37,631 nt of DNA from MGBC114844 sp910585855 (GCA_965646165.1 CBFFYP010000049.1:1-37631); one strand, 5' to 3'. Counted from the stretch's first letter, positions 7,909 through 17,700 are shown. Notes: a model not told the origin generated them from the sequence alone. Made by a program: numbers and translations.

Positions 7909-8114
7909 AGTATGCTCCTTCCTGCACCAGTAAGTGCATTGCAAATTTTTATATAGGAATTATTATAATAGTATGGGGTATAAAAGTCAATATAATGATG
8001 AGATAAAAACTATTATATATAGTAATAAAAACTATGTTTATTTATAGGGAAGAGATAAAAATAGAATGGATTTTTGGTTTTAATAATAAATTATAGAAAA
8101 GAGGGAGTAGTTTG

Positions 8115-8780
8115 TTGCTAATTCAAGAGATTTGTCTGACTTGGAATAAAAAGGACAGAGGAGTAAAGTATGCTAGGATACGTACACAGTTTCCCCTTGC
8201 ATATTCATTGGAGGGATTTTTGCCGGATGGGGAAGTAGGTGTAAATTATCTTAGTTTTTATCAAAGGGGGACAAAGTTTATCGATTCTATACAGGATATA
8301 GAGCAATATTTAGAAAAAGATTTGTTGGAAAGAGGATTTCATAAAAGTCAGGTTCAGAGAGAAGTTATACAGCGAATTCGTCTGATGAAAAAACATCGTT
8401 TTCAGTCTTATCCTTCTGTTTTGGATTTAAACTTGGTGAATTTGTCGATTTGTTCTTGCAAAGAAGGATATGAGGTGGTCTTTTTTTATGATGAACAGAG
8501 AAGCGGAGTGCCTTTGCGTCAAGGTCATAATAAAGATTATAATAATCCACAGTCATTGTTTTATAGAAGGGATTGTTTAAACGAAACCGCTTTTGTATTG
8601 AGGCAGGGACAGTATGGAAGGGTGAGTTGGAATGAACGAAGAAGGGATTTTGATACGGGAGAATGGTATTATCAAATGCATATTTATAATTTATTTTATT
8701 TAGAGAAATTGTTAAAAGAGGATGTTTTTTTAAAGTGTAAGCCGGATTTTGAGTATAAACAGATGGCAGTATTATATTGA
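8115..8780 (+). CDS. Unrecognised 221-residue protein
   Basis: I do not recognise this family. The protein appears soluble, with no signal peptide or transmembrane segment. It is rich in aromatic and charged residues, with a basic middle (REVIQRIRLMKKHRF) and a C-terminal part rich in Y and W (FDTGEWYYQMHIYNLFYLEK). There are no recognisable catalytic motifs. Two TTG codons (8112 and 8115) could start it; GAGGGAG at 8101-8107 is better spaced for 8115. It stands alone between the divergent flavoprotein gene and cooS, separated from cooS by a promoter. Normal codon use and length argue that it is real. Confidence 0.6.
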   Translation: MLIQEICLTWNKKDRGVKYARIRTQFPLAYSLEGFLPDGEVGVNYLSFYQRGTKFIDSIQDIEQYLEKDLLERGFHKSQVQREVIQRIRLMKKHRFQSYPSVLDLNLVNLSICSCKEGYEVVFFYDEQRSGVPLRQGHNKDYNNPQSLFYRRDCLNETAFVLRQGQYGRVSWNERRRDFDTGEWYYQMHIYNLFYLEKLLKEDVFLKCKPDFEYKQMAVLY

Positions 8781-8876
8781 TAAAATAGTATAAGATGCAT
8801 TTTTATAAAAAAAATTAGCATATATAAAAGAGATACGCTATATAATTCAGAAAATATTATTTTTTATTAAATATTC

Positions 8877-8905
8877 TTGTCAAATTTTATCGAAAATGTT
8901 ACTAT
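8877..8905 (+). promoter_or_regulatory. Promoter of the cooS operon
   Basis: TTGTCA (8877-8882) and TACTAT (8900-8905) are spaced by 17 bases, 34 bases ahead of the cooS ATG. No obvious CooA or RcoM-type operator can be recognised. Confidence 0.5.
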
Positions 8906-8939
8906 TGATAATAAATATTATAATTAAAGGAGGAATAGA

Positions 8940-10826
8940 ATGAACGATTGTTATGGATGCAGCACTTGTAAGAGTGCAGATAAACCGTTGGAAAAATTTA
9001 TTGCAGGGCTTCCGTTAGAAACATCTCATCATCGGGTAGACGCTCAGAAGACAAAATGTGGATTTGGATTAAAGGGTGTCTGCTGCCGATTGTGTTCAAA
9101 CGGTCCTTGCCGAATTACTCCTTCTGCACCACGTGGAATCTGCGGAGCAAATGCAGACACAATTGTAACTCGAAATCTTTTGCGTGCAGTGGCAAGCGGA
9201 AGCGGATGTTATATTCATATTGTAGAGAATACGGCAAGAAATTTAAAAAATACTGGGTTGTCGAAAGGGACGATTAAGGGAGAACATGCGCTTCGCCTGC
9301 TGGTTCAAGAATTTGGTTTAGAGGAATTGGACGATTTACATAAAATGGCTTGTGAGGTAGCAGATAAAGTATTAGCTGATCTTTATAAGCCAGATTATGA
9401 GGAAATGGAATTGATTCAGAAATTAGCATATGAACCACGTTATCAGAAGTGGAAAGAACTTGGAATTTTGCCGGGTGGTGCAAAATCAGAAGTATTTGCC
9501 GGTGTAGTAAAATGTTCTACAAATTTAAATTCCGATCCGGTTGATATGCTGATGACTTGCTTAAAATTAGGAATTTCTACAGGATTATATGGACTGACTT
9601 TAACGAATTTATTAAACGATGTTATGTTAGGAGAGCCGCAGATTCGTACTGCGCCGGTTGGATTAAATGTGATTGATCCAGATTATATCAATATTATGAT
9701 TACCGGACATCAACATTCTATTTTTGTAGATCTGCAGGAATGTCTGGCTTCACCGGAAGCGGTTTCTAAGGCACAGGCAGCAGGTGCAAAGGGATTTAAG
9801 CTGGTAGGCTGTACTTGTGTAGGACAGGATTTGCAGCTTCGTGGCGTACATTATACAGATATTTTTGACGGTCATGCAGGAAATAATTATACTAGTGAAG
9901 CGGTGCTGGCGACTGGTGCGATTGATGCGGTACTTTCTGAATTTAACTGTACACTTCCGGGAATTGAGCCAATTTGTGATCAATTAAAGATTAAACAGAT
10001 CTGTCTGGATGATGTGGCAAAGAAAGCCAATGCAGAATTGATGCAGTTTTCTTATGAACGCCGGGAAGAAATTAGTAATCGGGTGATGGATGCAGTGATC
10101 GCTGCATATAAAGAACGCCGTGGACAAGTAGAACTTCGTCTGCTTCCAGAACATGGCAATCGAAATACACTGACGGGTATAAGTGAAGGTTCACTTTATG
10201 AATTTTTAGGAAAATCTTGGAAACCTTTATTGGATCTGATTGTAGCAGGAAAGATTAAAGGCGTGGCAGGAGTGGTTGGATGTTCGAATTTGACCGCTTT
10301 AGGGCATGATGTGTGTACTGTAGAGCTGACAAAGGAATTGATTAAACGGGATATTCTTGTGCTTTCTGCAGGGTGTTCGTCAGGAGGAATAGAAAATTGT
10401 GGTTTGATGATGCCGGAGGCTGCTGAACTTGCAGGAGAAAATTTAAAAGAAGTCTGTAAGAGTCTGGGAATCCCTCCTGTGCTGAATTTTGGACCATGCC
10501 TTGCGATTGGACGTTTAGAGATGGTAGCTACTGCTTTAGCAAAAGAATTGTCAGTGGATTTGCCTCAGCTTCCGCTTGTACTCTCTGCACCGCAATGGTT
10601 AGAGGAGCAGGCACTTGCTGATGGTATGTTTGGCGCAGCACTTGGACTGCCGCTGCATTTGGGACAGCAGCCATATATCGCAGGCAGTGATCTTACAGTA
10701 AAAGTCTTGACAGAAGATTTAAAAGAGATAACCGGAGGACAAGTAATTGTGGAATTAGATCCAGTCAAAGCAGCAGATCGGTTAGAGCAGATTATTGAGG
10801 AGAAGCGCAAAGGGCTTCATATTTAG
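8940..10826 (+). CDS. cooS: Anaerobic Ni-Fe carbon monoxide dehydrogenase
   Basis: A 628-residue catalytic subunit that interconverts CO and CO2 at a Ni-Fe-S C-cluster, cytoplasmic. N-terminal cysteines (CYGCSTC, CGFGLKGVCCRLCSNGPC, ICGAN) fit the B and D clusters. Likely C-cluster ligands are H257 (TGHQH), C291 (LVGCTC), C337 (FNC), C448 (VGCSN), C479 (AGCSSGG) and C520 (GPCLAIG), so the active-site cluster looks intact. Two features differ from the best-studied enzymes. The lysine expected in the APxWxxEKA segment is Q557. The histidine-rich relay after the VTRNLLR segment reads CYIHIVENTA. This may mark a distinct CODH clade. A strong AGGAGG precedes the ATG. It is followed by cooF and a flavoprotein in one operon; no cooC, acsB or hydrogenase genes are present. 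Confidence 0.95.
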   Translation: MNDCYGCSTCKSADKPLEKFIAGLPLETSHHRVDAQKTKCGFGLKGVCCRLCSNGPCRITPSAPRGICGANADTIVTRNLLRAVASGSGCYIHIVENTARNLKNTGLSKGTIKGEHALRLLVQEFGLEELDDLHKMACEVADKVLADLYKPDYEEMELIQKLAYEPRYQKWKELGILPGGAKSEVFAGVVKCSTNLNSDPVDMLMTCLKLGISTGLYGLTLTNLLNDVMLGEPQIRTAPVGLNVIDPDYINIMITGHQHSIFVDLQECLASPEAVSKAQAAGAKGFKLVGCTCVGQDLQLRGVHYTDIFDGHAGNNYTSEAVLATGAIDAVLSEFNCTLPGIEPICDQLKIKQICLDDVAKKANAELMQFSYERREEISNRVMDAVIAAYKERRGQVELRLLPEHGNRNTLTGISEGSLYEFLGKSWKPLLDLIVAGKIKGVAGVVGCSNLTALGHDVCTVELTKELIKRDILVLSAGCSSGGIENCGLMMPEAAELAGENLKEVCKSLGIPPVLNFGPCLAIGRLEMVATALAKELSVDLPQLPLVLSAPQWLEEQALADGMFGAALGLPLHLGQQPYIAGSDLTVKVLTEDLKEITGGQVIVELDPVKAADRLEQIIEEKRKGLHI

Positions 10827-10842
10827 GAAGGGAGGGGATAAG

Positions 10843-11289
10843 ATGAAACGAATTCTGATCGATCCTTCTAAATGTGACGGATGTAAAAACTGTGCGCTTG
10901 CCTGTATGGACAGCCATAGAACGGATAAAAAAACAGGTGTAGAAACACTTGATTTTAAAGATCCGGCAAATGAATCCCGTAATGAGATTGTAAATGATGG
11001 AAAAGGCGGCTATCTGCCTATGTTTTGCCGTCACTGCGGCGTACCGCAGTGTGCAGGAAGCTGTATGAGCGGTGCTTTATATCAAGATGAAAAAAGCGGG
11101 CATATATTGTATGACGAAAAACGCTGTGGTTCGTGTTTTATGTGTGTAATGAACTGTCCATATGGTATTTTAAAACCAGATGTTACCAGAACAAAGGTTT
11201 TAAAGTGTGATTTTTGCGGTGATCGAGAAGAAGGACCAGCCTGTGTGGCTGCTTGTCCAAAACAGGCAATTTATGTAGAGGAGGTGTAG
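10843..11289 (+). CDS. cooF: CooF-like polyferredoxin, four 4Fe-4S clusters
   Basis: A 148-residue iron-sulfur protein that should carry electrons between CODH and the flavoprotein encoded next. Four cysteine groups are visible: CDGCKNCALAC from residue 11, CRHCGVPQCAGSC, CGSCFMCVMNCP, and CDFCGDREEGPACVAACP. This is the DMSO reductase-subunit-B/CooF pattern. The ATG at 10843 is preceded by GGAAGGGAGGGG; a longer reading from 10795 overlaps cooS and is not needed. It begins 16 bases after cooS, and the next gene starts 2 bases after its stop, indicating translational coupling. Confidence 0.92.
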   Translation: MKRILIDPSKCDGCKNCALACMDSHRTDKKTGVETLDFKDPANESRNEIVNDGKGGYLPMFCRHCGVPQCAGSCMSGALYQDEKSGHILYDEKRCGSCFMCVMNCPYGILKPDVTRTKVLKCDFCGDREEGPACVAACPKQAIYVEEV

Positions 11290-11291
11290 AG

Positions 11292-12530
11292 ATGGGGAAT
11301 CCTTATGTAATTATCGGAACTGGAGCAGCAGGGATAGCAGCGGCAGAACGGCTGCGGCTTTTCAAACCAGAAGCATCAATTCAAATGCTGTCTACAGATG
11401 AATATTCTCATTCTCGCTGTATGCTGCATAAATTTTTAAGCGGAGAGCGGGACGAAAAAGGAATTGCTTTTGCACCTGAAGATTTTTTTGAAAAGAAAAA
11501 GATTTTCTGGGGAAAAGGACAGACTGTAAAAGGAATCGATCCGCAGAAGAAACAAGTTTTGTTGGAACAGGGCTATCTGCCATATGAAAAGCTATTGATA
11601 GCAACTGGTTCGGTTTATGGAATCCCGCCGATTCCGGGATTTCGTACAGCGGCAAATGTATTTGGATTTCGGGATCTAAGCGATGCACAAAAGATGAATA
11701 CCGCAATTTTGGAATGGGATGCAAAACATGTATTTATCGTAGGAAGCGGATTAGTAGGATTAGATGTGGCATATGCGCTTTTGGAGCGTGGAATTCAAGT
11801 TACAATTGCGGAAATGGCAGATCGGGTAATGCCGCTGCAGACAGACGCAGTTTCTGCAAAAGCATATCAGGAGCTATTTGAAAAGGCAGGGGCAGCATTT
11901 CGTCTTGGAATTGGTGCAAGCGGTTCTGTAATAGATGATCAAAATCGGATTACAGCAGTAAAACTATCAAATGGAGAAGAGATTGCCTGTGATTTTGTAG
12001 TCTGTGCAGCCGGTGTACGACCAAATCTTGCCTTTTTGGAAGGCAGCGGGATAAAGACAGAACGAGGAATTGTAGTGGATGAATTTATGCGGACTTCTGA
12101 TCCAGATATCTATGCAGCCGGAGATGTAACGGCGCTTTCTGGAATTTGGCCGAATGCAATGGAGCAGGGACGGATTGCTGCAGCAAATATGAGCGGACAG
12201 CAAATGAAATATACTGACACATTTTGCATTAAAAATACTGTTAATTTCTTTGGGCTGACAATGCTTTCTGTAGGAGAGGTAGAGCCAAAGGAAGAGGGAT
12301 CACAGGTATTTACAAGAGAGTGCCGAAATGCTTATCAAAAGGTAATTGTTCGGGATGGGGTAGTAAAAGGAGTGCAGCTTCAAGGGGATATTTCTTATAG
12401 TGGATTTTGGCAGTATTTAATAAAAAATCAGATTGATATTTCTAAGCTGCTTGAGAAAAAATCGGTGTTTGAAATTGGGTATGGGGATTTTTACGGATTG
12501 GATGATTTGGGGGAATATTGTTATTGCTGA
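11292..12530 (+). CDS. CODH-associated FAD/NAD(P) oxidoreductase
   Basis: A 412-residue flavoprotein of the two-dinucleotide-binding family related to NADH oxidases and rubredoxin reductases. An FAD-binding GTGAAGIAAAERL lies near the N terminus and an NAD(P)-binding VGSGLVGLDVAYALLERG in the middle. The second FAD motif YAAGDV lies in the last third, followed by a short C-terminal domain. In this operon it probably passes electrons from the CooF-like ferredoxin to NAD(P)+, or back for CO2 reduction. CODH-CooF-flavoprotein clusters of this kind are known in several anaerobes. The ATG at 11292 has AGGAGG upstream within the end of cooF. A longer reading from 11253 is rejected. A family A repeat starts 8 bases after the stop. 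Confidence 0.9.
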   Translation: MGNPYVIIGTGAAGIAAAERLRLFKPEASIQMLSTDEYSHSRCMLHKFLSGERDEKGIAFAPEDFFEKKKIFWGKGQTVKGIDPQKKQVLLEQGYLPYEKLLIATGSVYGIPPIPGFRTAANVFGFRDLSDAQKMNTAILEWDAKHVFIVGSGLVGLDVAYALLERGIQVTIAEMADRVMPLQTDAVSAKAYQELFEKAGAAFRLGIGASGSVIDDQNRITAVKLSNGEEIACDFVVCAAGVRPNLAFLEGSGIKTERGIVVDEFMRTSDPDIYAAGDVTALSGIWPNAMEQGRIAAANMSGQQMKYTDTFCIKNTVNFFGLTMLSVGEVEPKEEGSQVFTRECRNAYQKVIVRDGVVKGVQLQGDISYSGFWQYLIKNQIDISKLLEKKSVFEIGYGDFYGLDDLGEYCYC

Positions 12531-12537
12531 GGGAGGG

Positions 12538-13372
12538 GGACGCCAGATTGGAAAACAGTGGGCAGTCTGCTGTTCCGGTTTCCAAAAAGTAAGAAGTTCT
12601 AAGACTTCTGCCTTTTCCTTTATCCAACCAGCCAGACCGGGGCGCAATTCGCCCGTACTGCATCCAAAACGGAACTGGTGTAAGGAAAGAGATTGCCAAC
12701 TAAAAGTCATTCTCTTTCCTAGCATACGGGCTAAACACGCCCCTTTTTTTTCACACCCTGCATGGAAGCAGGATGTGAAAAAAATCTTAGGTTGTTGAGC
12801 AGAAGTCTAAGAACTTCTAACTTTTTTCCAAAGTCACTGCAGCCTGCCCACTGTTTTCCAATCTGGCTGTTTCTCGACTCTGAAATGAAAAAAAGAGTTA
12901 TATTCGGACTTTGTCAACTACCTATCCCTTAAAGGGAATGGGCTTGTAACTGCCCAGTCGTAGTAACGGTTTATGCCTCCGACTTTTCATCCCCGATAAG
13001 TATTCCTACTTAAAGTGGCGTTACATCGTAGGGTGGTTGACCGCACCCTTTACAGCAAAGATATACTCTACTGTAACTGCATCTGGTACTCAAACTTCCC
13101 ATGCCATGCAGTTAGTTTTTTATACGTTTCCGATTTTACATTCACAACGGTTGGTGTGAAAAACCTCTTAAAGCAATCCATTGCTTCCAACGATTTTCTC
13201 TATGTATGATAACACAAGATAGCATTTTGTACAAGAATTGATAAGACTCCTCTCACCGCCTAAAGGAAGTGGGTTTCCGCCTACGACAACAGAAAGGATT
13301 TTATTTATGAAATACTTGTTTTGTAATAAAATATCGTTTTTACCGTGATCCAGCCAATCGCCTCTGGCGTCC
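12538..13372. repeat. Family A composite repeat, damaged and carrying an insert
   Basis: The copy starts GGACGCCAGATTGG and ends CGCCTCTGGCGTCC, matching both termini of the 6086-6842 copy. The first module (about 12538-12855) is complete, with the core hairpin CACACCCTGC / GCAGGATGTG at about 12752-12780. The spacer is interrupted by an IS200/IS605-like remnant. Of the second module only the last few bases remain. Its arms carry paired changes relative to other copies: AACAGTGGGC with GCCCACTGTT here, against AACGGTGGGC with GCCCACCGTT elsewhere. It accounts for most of the 900-base gene-free gap between the CODH operon and the AraC gene. Confidence 0.85.
12913..13290 (-). mobile_element. 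IS200/IS605-like remnant (PATE/MITE-like), no transposase
   Basis: Read on the minus strand, this about 380-bp segment starts with GGCGGAAACCCACTTCC and ends with AAGCCCATTCCC, TTTAAGGGAT and AGGTAGTTGAC. The hairpin-plus-GTAGTTGAC ending is typical of IS200/IS605 right ends. A promoter-like stretch (CTTGTGTTATCAT) lies near the left end. No TnpA or TnpB reading frame survives. The last about 150 bases could correspond to the omega-RNA scaffold, which overlaps the 3' end of tnpB in this family. It sits in the spacer of a family A repeat. Family identity is from end patterns only. Confidence 0.5.
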
Positions 13373-13430
13373 GGTGAAAGCATAAAACAGGTTCTTGCTG
13401 CATTTGTATTCAGGTGAGTTTATAAAGTGT

Positions 13431-14318
13431 TTAGAGTGAAAAATTATTGGTATTTGCTTGTTTTTTGCATTGCTTTCTGTATTCTGAGGGAGAGATGCCT
13501 TTTTGTTTGTGGAATATTCTGCTGAAATAAAGAGGATTGTCATACCCTATAATTGTGCCTATTTCTGTTATAGTGTCATCTGTGGTTTCTAATAGTATCT
13601 GGGCATTAGTAATACGAAGGGATACAATATACTGCATAGGGGTAGTATCGGTATATTGTTTAAAATTTCGGATAAACCAACTGACACTCATTCCTCTGGA
13701 AACGGCATATTCTTCTACATTGATTTCCGTGTTGTAGTTGTCATTAAAATATTGGATTGCCAGTTCCATTTCTTTATCTAAATATTCATTTTTTCGTTTT
13801 TGTTCTTTGTTAAGCTGGCGATGGATAGAAATAAAAAGCTGATGTAATAATAATGTCAGCAGTTCTCTATAATCCGTCTGGCATCGCTGCAGTTCTTGAA
13901 TCATCTGTTTGAAAATTCTTGTATATTCAAAAGAAGTTCCTGTATAAATAATTCTCATATGATTGTTTATTCCATAACTTCGCAAAAGATTGGTTACATT
14001 GCCTCCAGTAAAATGAACCCAATAAACTTCTGTTTGATCCACACCATAATAGATATACCTTTGCGGCTCTTTTGGACGGTAGATTACCATATGACCAGCG
14101 GTTACAATAGAGGGTTCTGGGTTATTGTCAAAATAAAAATAAGCTTTTCCCGATGCAATATAGAGAATCTGGAAGTCTAAACGCCCTCTTGGACGATGAG
14201 TGGGAAGTTTAGGGCGGGTATAGAGGTGGTAAGTTCCGCAGCTTCCTACGATTAGAGGTTTGGATTTATCTTTAAAATCAATGAGGGAATTATTTAGATA
14301 AGCAGAATTAGTATACAT
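13431..14318 (-). CDS. AraC-family regulator with cupin-like sensor domain
   Basis: A 295-residue cytoplasmic transcription regulator. Residues about 20-150 form a beta-rich AraC-type sugar-binding arm (RLDFQILYIASGKAYFYF, HMVIYRPKEPQRY). The last 100 residues hold two helix-turn-helix motifs (INVEEYAVSRGMSVSWFIRNFKQ and the IGYDNPLYFSRIFHKQKGISPSEYR segment, with typical FxxxF spacing). The ATG follows GGAAAGGAG. It is divergent from the GH2 beta-galactosidase and the GPH symporter genes and very likely regulates them in response to a galactoside. The shared upstream region contains a family B repeat. Confidence 0.9.
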   Translation of the reverse strand: MYTNSAYLNNSLIDFKDKSKPLIVGSCGTYHLYTRPKLPTHRPRGRLDFQILYIASGKAYFYFDNNPEPSIVTAGHMVIYRPKEPQRYIYYGVDQTEVYWVHFTGGNVTNLLRSYGINNHMRIIYTGTSFEYTRIFKQMIQELQRCQTDYRELLTLLLHQLFISIHRQLNKEQKRKNEYLDKEMELAIQYFNDNYNTEINVEEYAVSRGMSVSWFIRNFKQYTDTTPMQYIVSLRITNAQILLETTDDTITEIGTIIGYDNPLYFSRIFHKQKGISPSEYRKQCKKQANTNNFSL

Positions 14319-14363
14319 TCAGGTACTCCTTTCCTTATTTTTAAAAATTCGTCTGGAATAATA

Positions 14364-14510
14364 CAGCCGGAATCCGAAAAGAGGTCTGCACAGGGTCATC
14401 ATTTCCCGCCGGCACTTAGGTGCTGTATTTTAGCACCTTATGTGTCCGCTGCGAGGAAATGCTAAGCGAAAGCGAACCCGGAGCAGACCTCTTTTCGGAT
14501 TCCGACGTCC
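14364..14510. repeat. Family B hairpin repeat
   Basis: A 147-bp inverted repeat. Outer arms GAATCCGAAAAGAGGTCTGC and GCAGACCTCTTTTCGGATTC pair perfectly. The conserved core GGGTCATCATTTCCCG faces GAGGAAATGCTAAGCG, and the apical stem GGTGCT/AGCACC has a TTTT-rich loop. The right end is GACGTCC, a variant of GGCGTCC. It lies between the divergent araC and beta-galactosidase genes. The remaining part of this 384-base intergenic region (14511-14702) is AT-rich and must contain the promoters and operators, but I cannot place them with confidence. Confidence 0.9.
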
Positions 14511-14702
14511 TTTTGCGAAAAAAATTGCAAATTGGTAGGATTGACTGTTATTATATCATTTTGTGCATGTTTTGTCTAATATAATTTATGGACGATTTTA
14601 TAGAAAATTTATATAACAAGAACATAAATAAAACGTAACAGTAATACAAAAGAGAAAAAAACAAAATAAGAAAAAAATTGCAAATATAAAAGGAGGTCTG
14701 CA

Positions 14703-17700
14703 ATGATTATACCAAAACATTATGAAAATCTAAGTATATTGCATGAGAATACAATGCCAGCTCGGTCGTATTATATTCCTGCTTCAAAACGAATGGATAC
14801 TCTTGTAGAGAAAAGAGAGGATTCGGATCGTCTGCAGATGCTGAACGGGAAGTGGAGATTTTGTTATTTTCATAGCATTTATGAGGTCACAGAGGAATTT
14901 TATCAGGTCGGCTATAATGTATCTGGTTATGACTGGGTGAATGTGCCGGGTGTCTGGCAGATGGTAGGATATGATCAGCATCAGTATACCAATATTCGCT
15001 ATCCGTTTCCGTTTGATCCGCCTTATGTCCCTCAGGAAAATCCCTGCGGAGCTTATGTACATCAATTTGTATATTATAAGGATATGGATGCTCCAAATGT
15101 CTATTTGAACTTTGAAGGAGTGGATTCCTGTTTTTATGTCTGGTTAAATGGAAATTATATTGGATATAGCCAAGTATCTCATGCAACCAGTGAGTTTGAT
15201 GTAAGTGATGTAATAACAGAGGGAAATAATATATTGGCAGTATTGGTGCTAAAGTGGTGTGATGGGAGTTATTTAGAGGATCAGGATAAGTTTCGAATGA
15301 GTGGTATTTTTCGGGATGTGTATTTGCTGAAGCGTCCGAAACAGTGTGTTTGGGACTATTGGATTCAGACAAAAATAACGGAAGCAAAGGCAGATATATC
15401 TATACAGATGCAGTATTTTGACAGGGCAATGCCAACTTCGTTTACGCTTTTGGATGCTGCGAATCGGATAGTTGGAACGGCTGCAGTGGAGAAAGAAGAG
15501 CAGTTGAAGCAAGGGCAGTCAGAGGTTTTATTGAAGGTTTTTGATCCGGTTTTATGGAATCCAGAAAATCCATATCTTTATACTTTGGTAATAGAAACGG
15601 AAAAGGAAACGATTGTGGATTTTGTAGGGATACGTGAAATTCAAATTGTGGACGGTGTGGTTTCTTTAAATGGAGTTCCGATTAAGTTTCGAGGAGTAAA
15701 TCGGCATGAGTCTGATCCGATTACAGGTTTTACAATAAGTTTTGAGCAGATGAAACGAGATTTTATGCTGATGAGGCAGCACAATTTTAATGCGATTCGG
15801 ACAAGCCATTATCCAAATATTCCTGTTTTTTATCAGCTCTGTGATCGATATGGATTTATGGTAATTGATGAAGCAGATATAGAAAGCCATGGACCTTGTG
15901 AAATCTTTTATGCAGATAATCAAGATGCCAATAAGTTTTATCATTGGAATGAACCGATTGCCGATAATCCAGAGTGGGAAAAGGCAATTTTGGATCGAAT
16001 TTGGCTTTGTATACAAAGAGATAAGAATCGTCCTTGTATTTTGATTTGGTCAATGGGCAATGAGAGTGCTTATGGTTGCAACTTTGAAAAGGCTTTACAG
16101 TGGACAAAGGAGTTTGATAAGAGCAGATTAACCCATTATGAAAGTGCCAGATATCGAAAATATGATAAGGAATATGATTTTTCTAATTTGGATCTTTACA
16201 GCAGAATGTATCCCGGGTTGGATGAAATACAGGAGTATTTGGAAAATAATCCTAAGAAGCCGTTTCTGCTTTGTGAGTATTGTCATTCGATGGGCAACAG
16301 CCCCGGGGATTTGGAGGATTATTTTGAATGGATCGATAAAAGCCCTTGGATGTGTGGTGGTTTTGTCTGGGAATGGTGCGATCATGCAATAGCTTATGAA
16401 ACAACATGGGAGGGAAAAAGGATTTATTATTATGGTGGAGATCATAGAGAACAGATTCATGACGGAAACTTTTGTATAGATGGGCTGGTTTATCCAGATC
16501 GGACACCGCATACTGGACTTTTGGAGTATAAAAATGTCTGTCGCCCTGCCAGAGTAGTAGCCTTTTGTCAGGATACAAAGGAACTGAAAATAAAAAATTA
16601 TATGGAATTTACGGATTTGGAGTCTTATCTTGAGATTCGCTATAGCGTAACCTCTGATGGAGCTTGTATGGAAGAAGGAGTACTGCCGGCATTTTCTGTA
16701 AAACCAAAGGAAACTGCAAGTGTGATTTTAGATATTGCTGTGCCAAAGCGGGGACGTTCTTATTTAAAATTGGAGTATTATTTGAAGCAAGGAACGGAAT
16801 TAGTGCCAAAGGGACATCTGTTAGGATTTGATGAAGTTTTGCTGCAGACAGAAGATAATCAAAATCAAACTGCCAAGAAATGGTTAGAACAGACAAAAAC
16901 TGTGGCAGAAATAGAGGTTTGGGAAGATGACAGAAGTGTTGTCTGTAAGGGAAATGATTTTGTGTATAGTTATGATAAGTGTACAGGATTGTTTACACAG
17001 ATTTACTATAAAGGAATGGATTATCTGGATCGCCCGATGGAGTTGAATATTTGGCGTGCACCAACGGATAATGATCAAAATATTAAATTAGAGTGGAAGA
17101 GAGCAAAGTATGATCAGGCATATACAAGGGCTTATCAGACAACAGTTGAACCAGTTTTTTTAGATGGGAGAGAAATGCGATCGGATTTGGCAGAACAGAA
17201 CTTATCTGTTGCTCATGCTGTAAAGATTTGCAGTAAAATGGCAGTTTTGGCAGTTTCTGTACAGCGGATACTGGAAGTGGAAGCGACTTGGACGATTGAT
17301 GCGGACGGAGGTATTTGTTTTGATAGTTTGGTAAGACGAAGTTTGGAGTTTCCTATGCTGCCACGGTTTGGGATTCGGATGTTTTTAAATCGAAAGTTAG
17401 AAAATGTAACTTATTATGGAGCAGGACCTTTTGAAAGTTATCCAGATAAACATAGAGCATCTTGTCATGGGATATATCATGCCTCTGTATTGGATTTGCA
17501 TGAAGATTATATTCGTCCTCAGGAAAACGGAAGTCATATGGACTGTGATTATGTAATACTAGAACATGCACAGTTTGGCTTGACTGCTGTATCAAAACAG
17601 GCATTTTCCTTTCAGGCTTCTAATTATACACAGGAGGAATTAGAACGGAAAAAGCATAATTATGAGTTAGAACCTTCAGGGAGTACAGTACTGTGTTTGG

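Noticed and set aside
10795..10842. Upstream extension of the CooF-like ferredoxin
   Set aside because: It lies within the end of cooS, and a strong ribosome binding site precedes the ATG at 10843.
13015..13209. A 64-codon plus-strand ORF in the IS605-like remnant
   Set aside because: It runs antisense to the inferred element and has no similarity to a transposase or TnpB.
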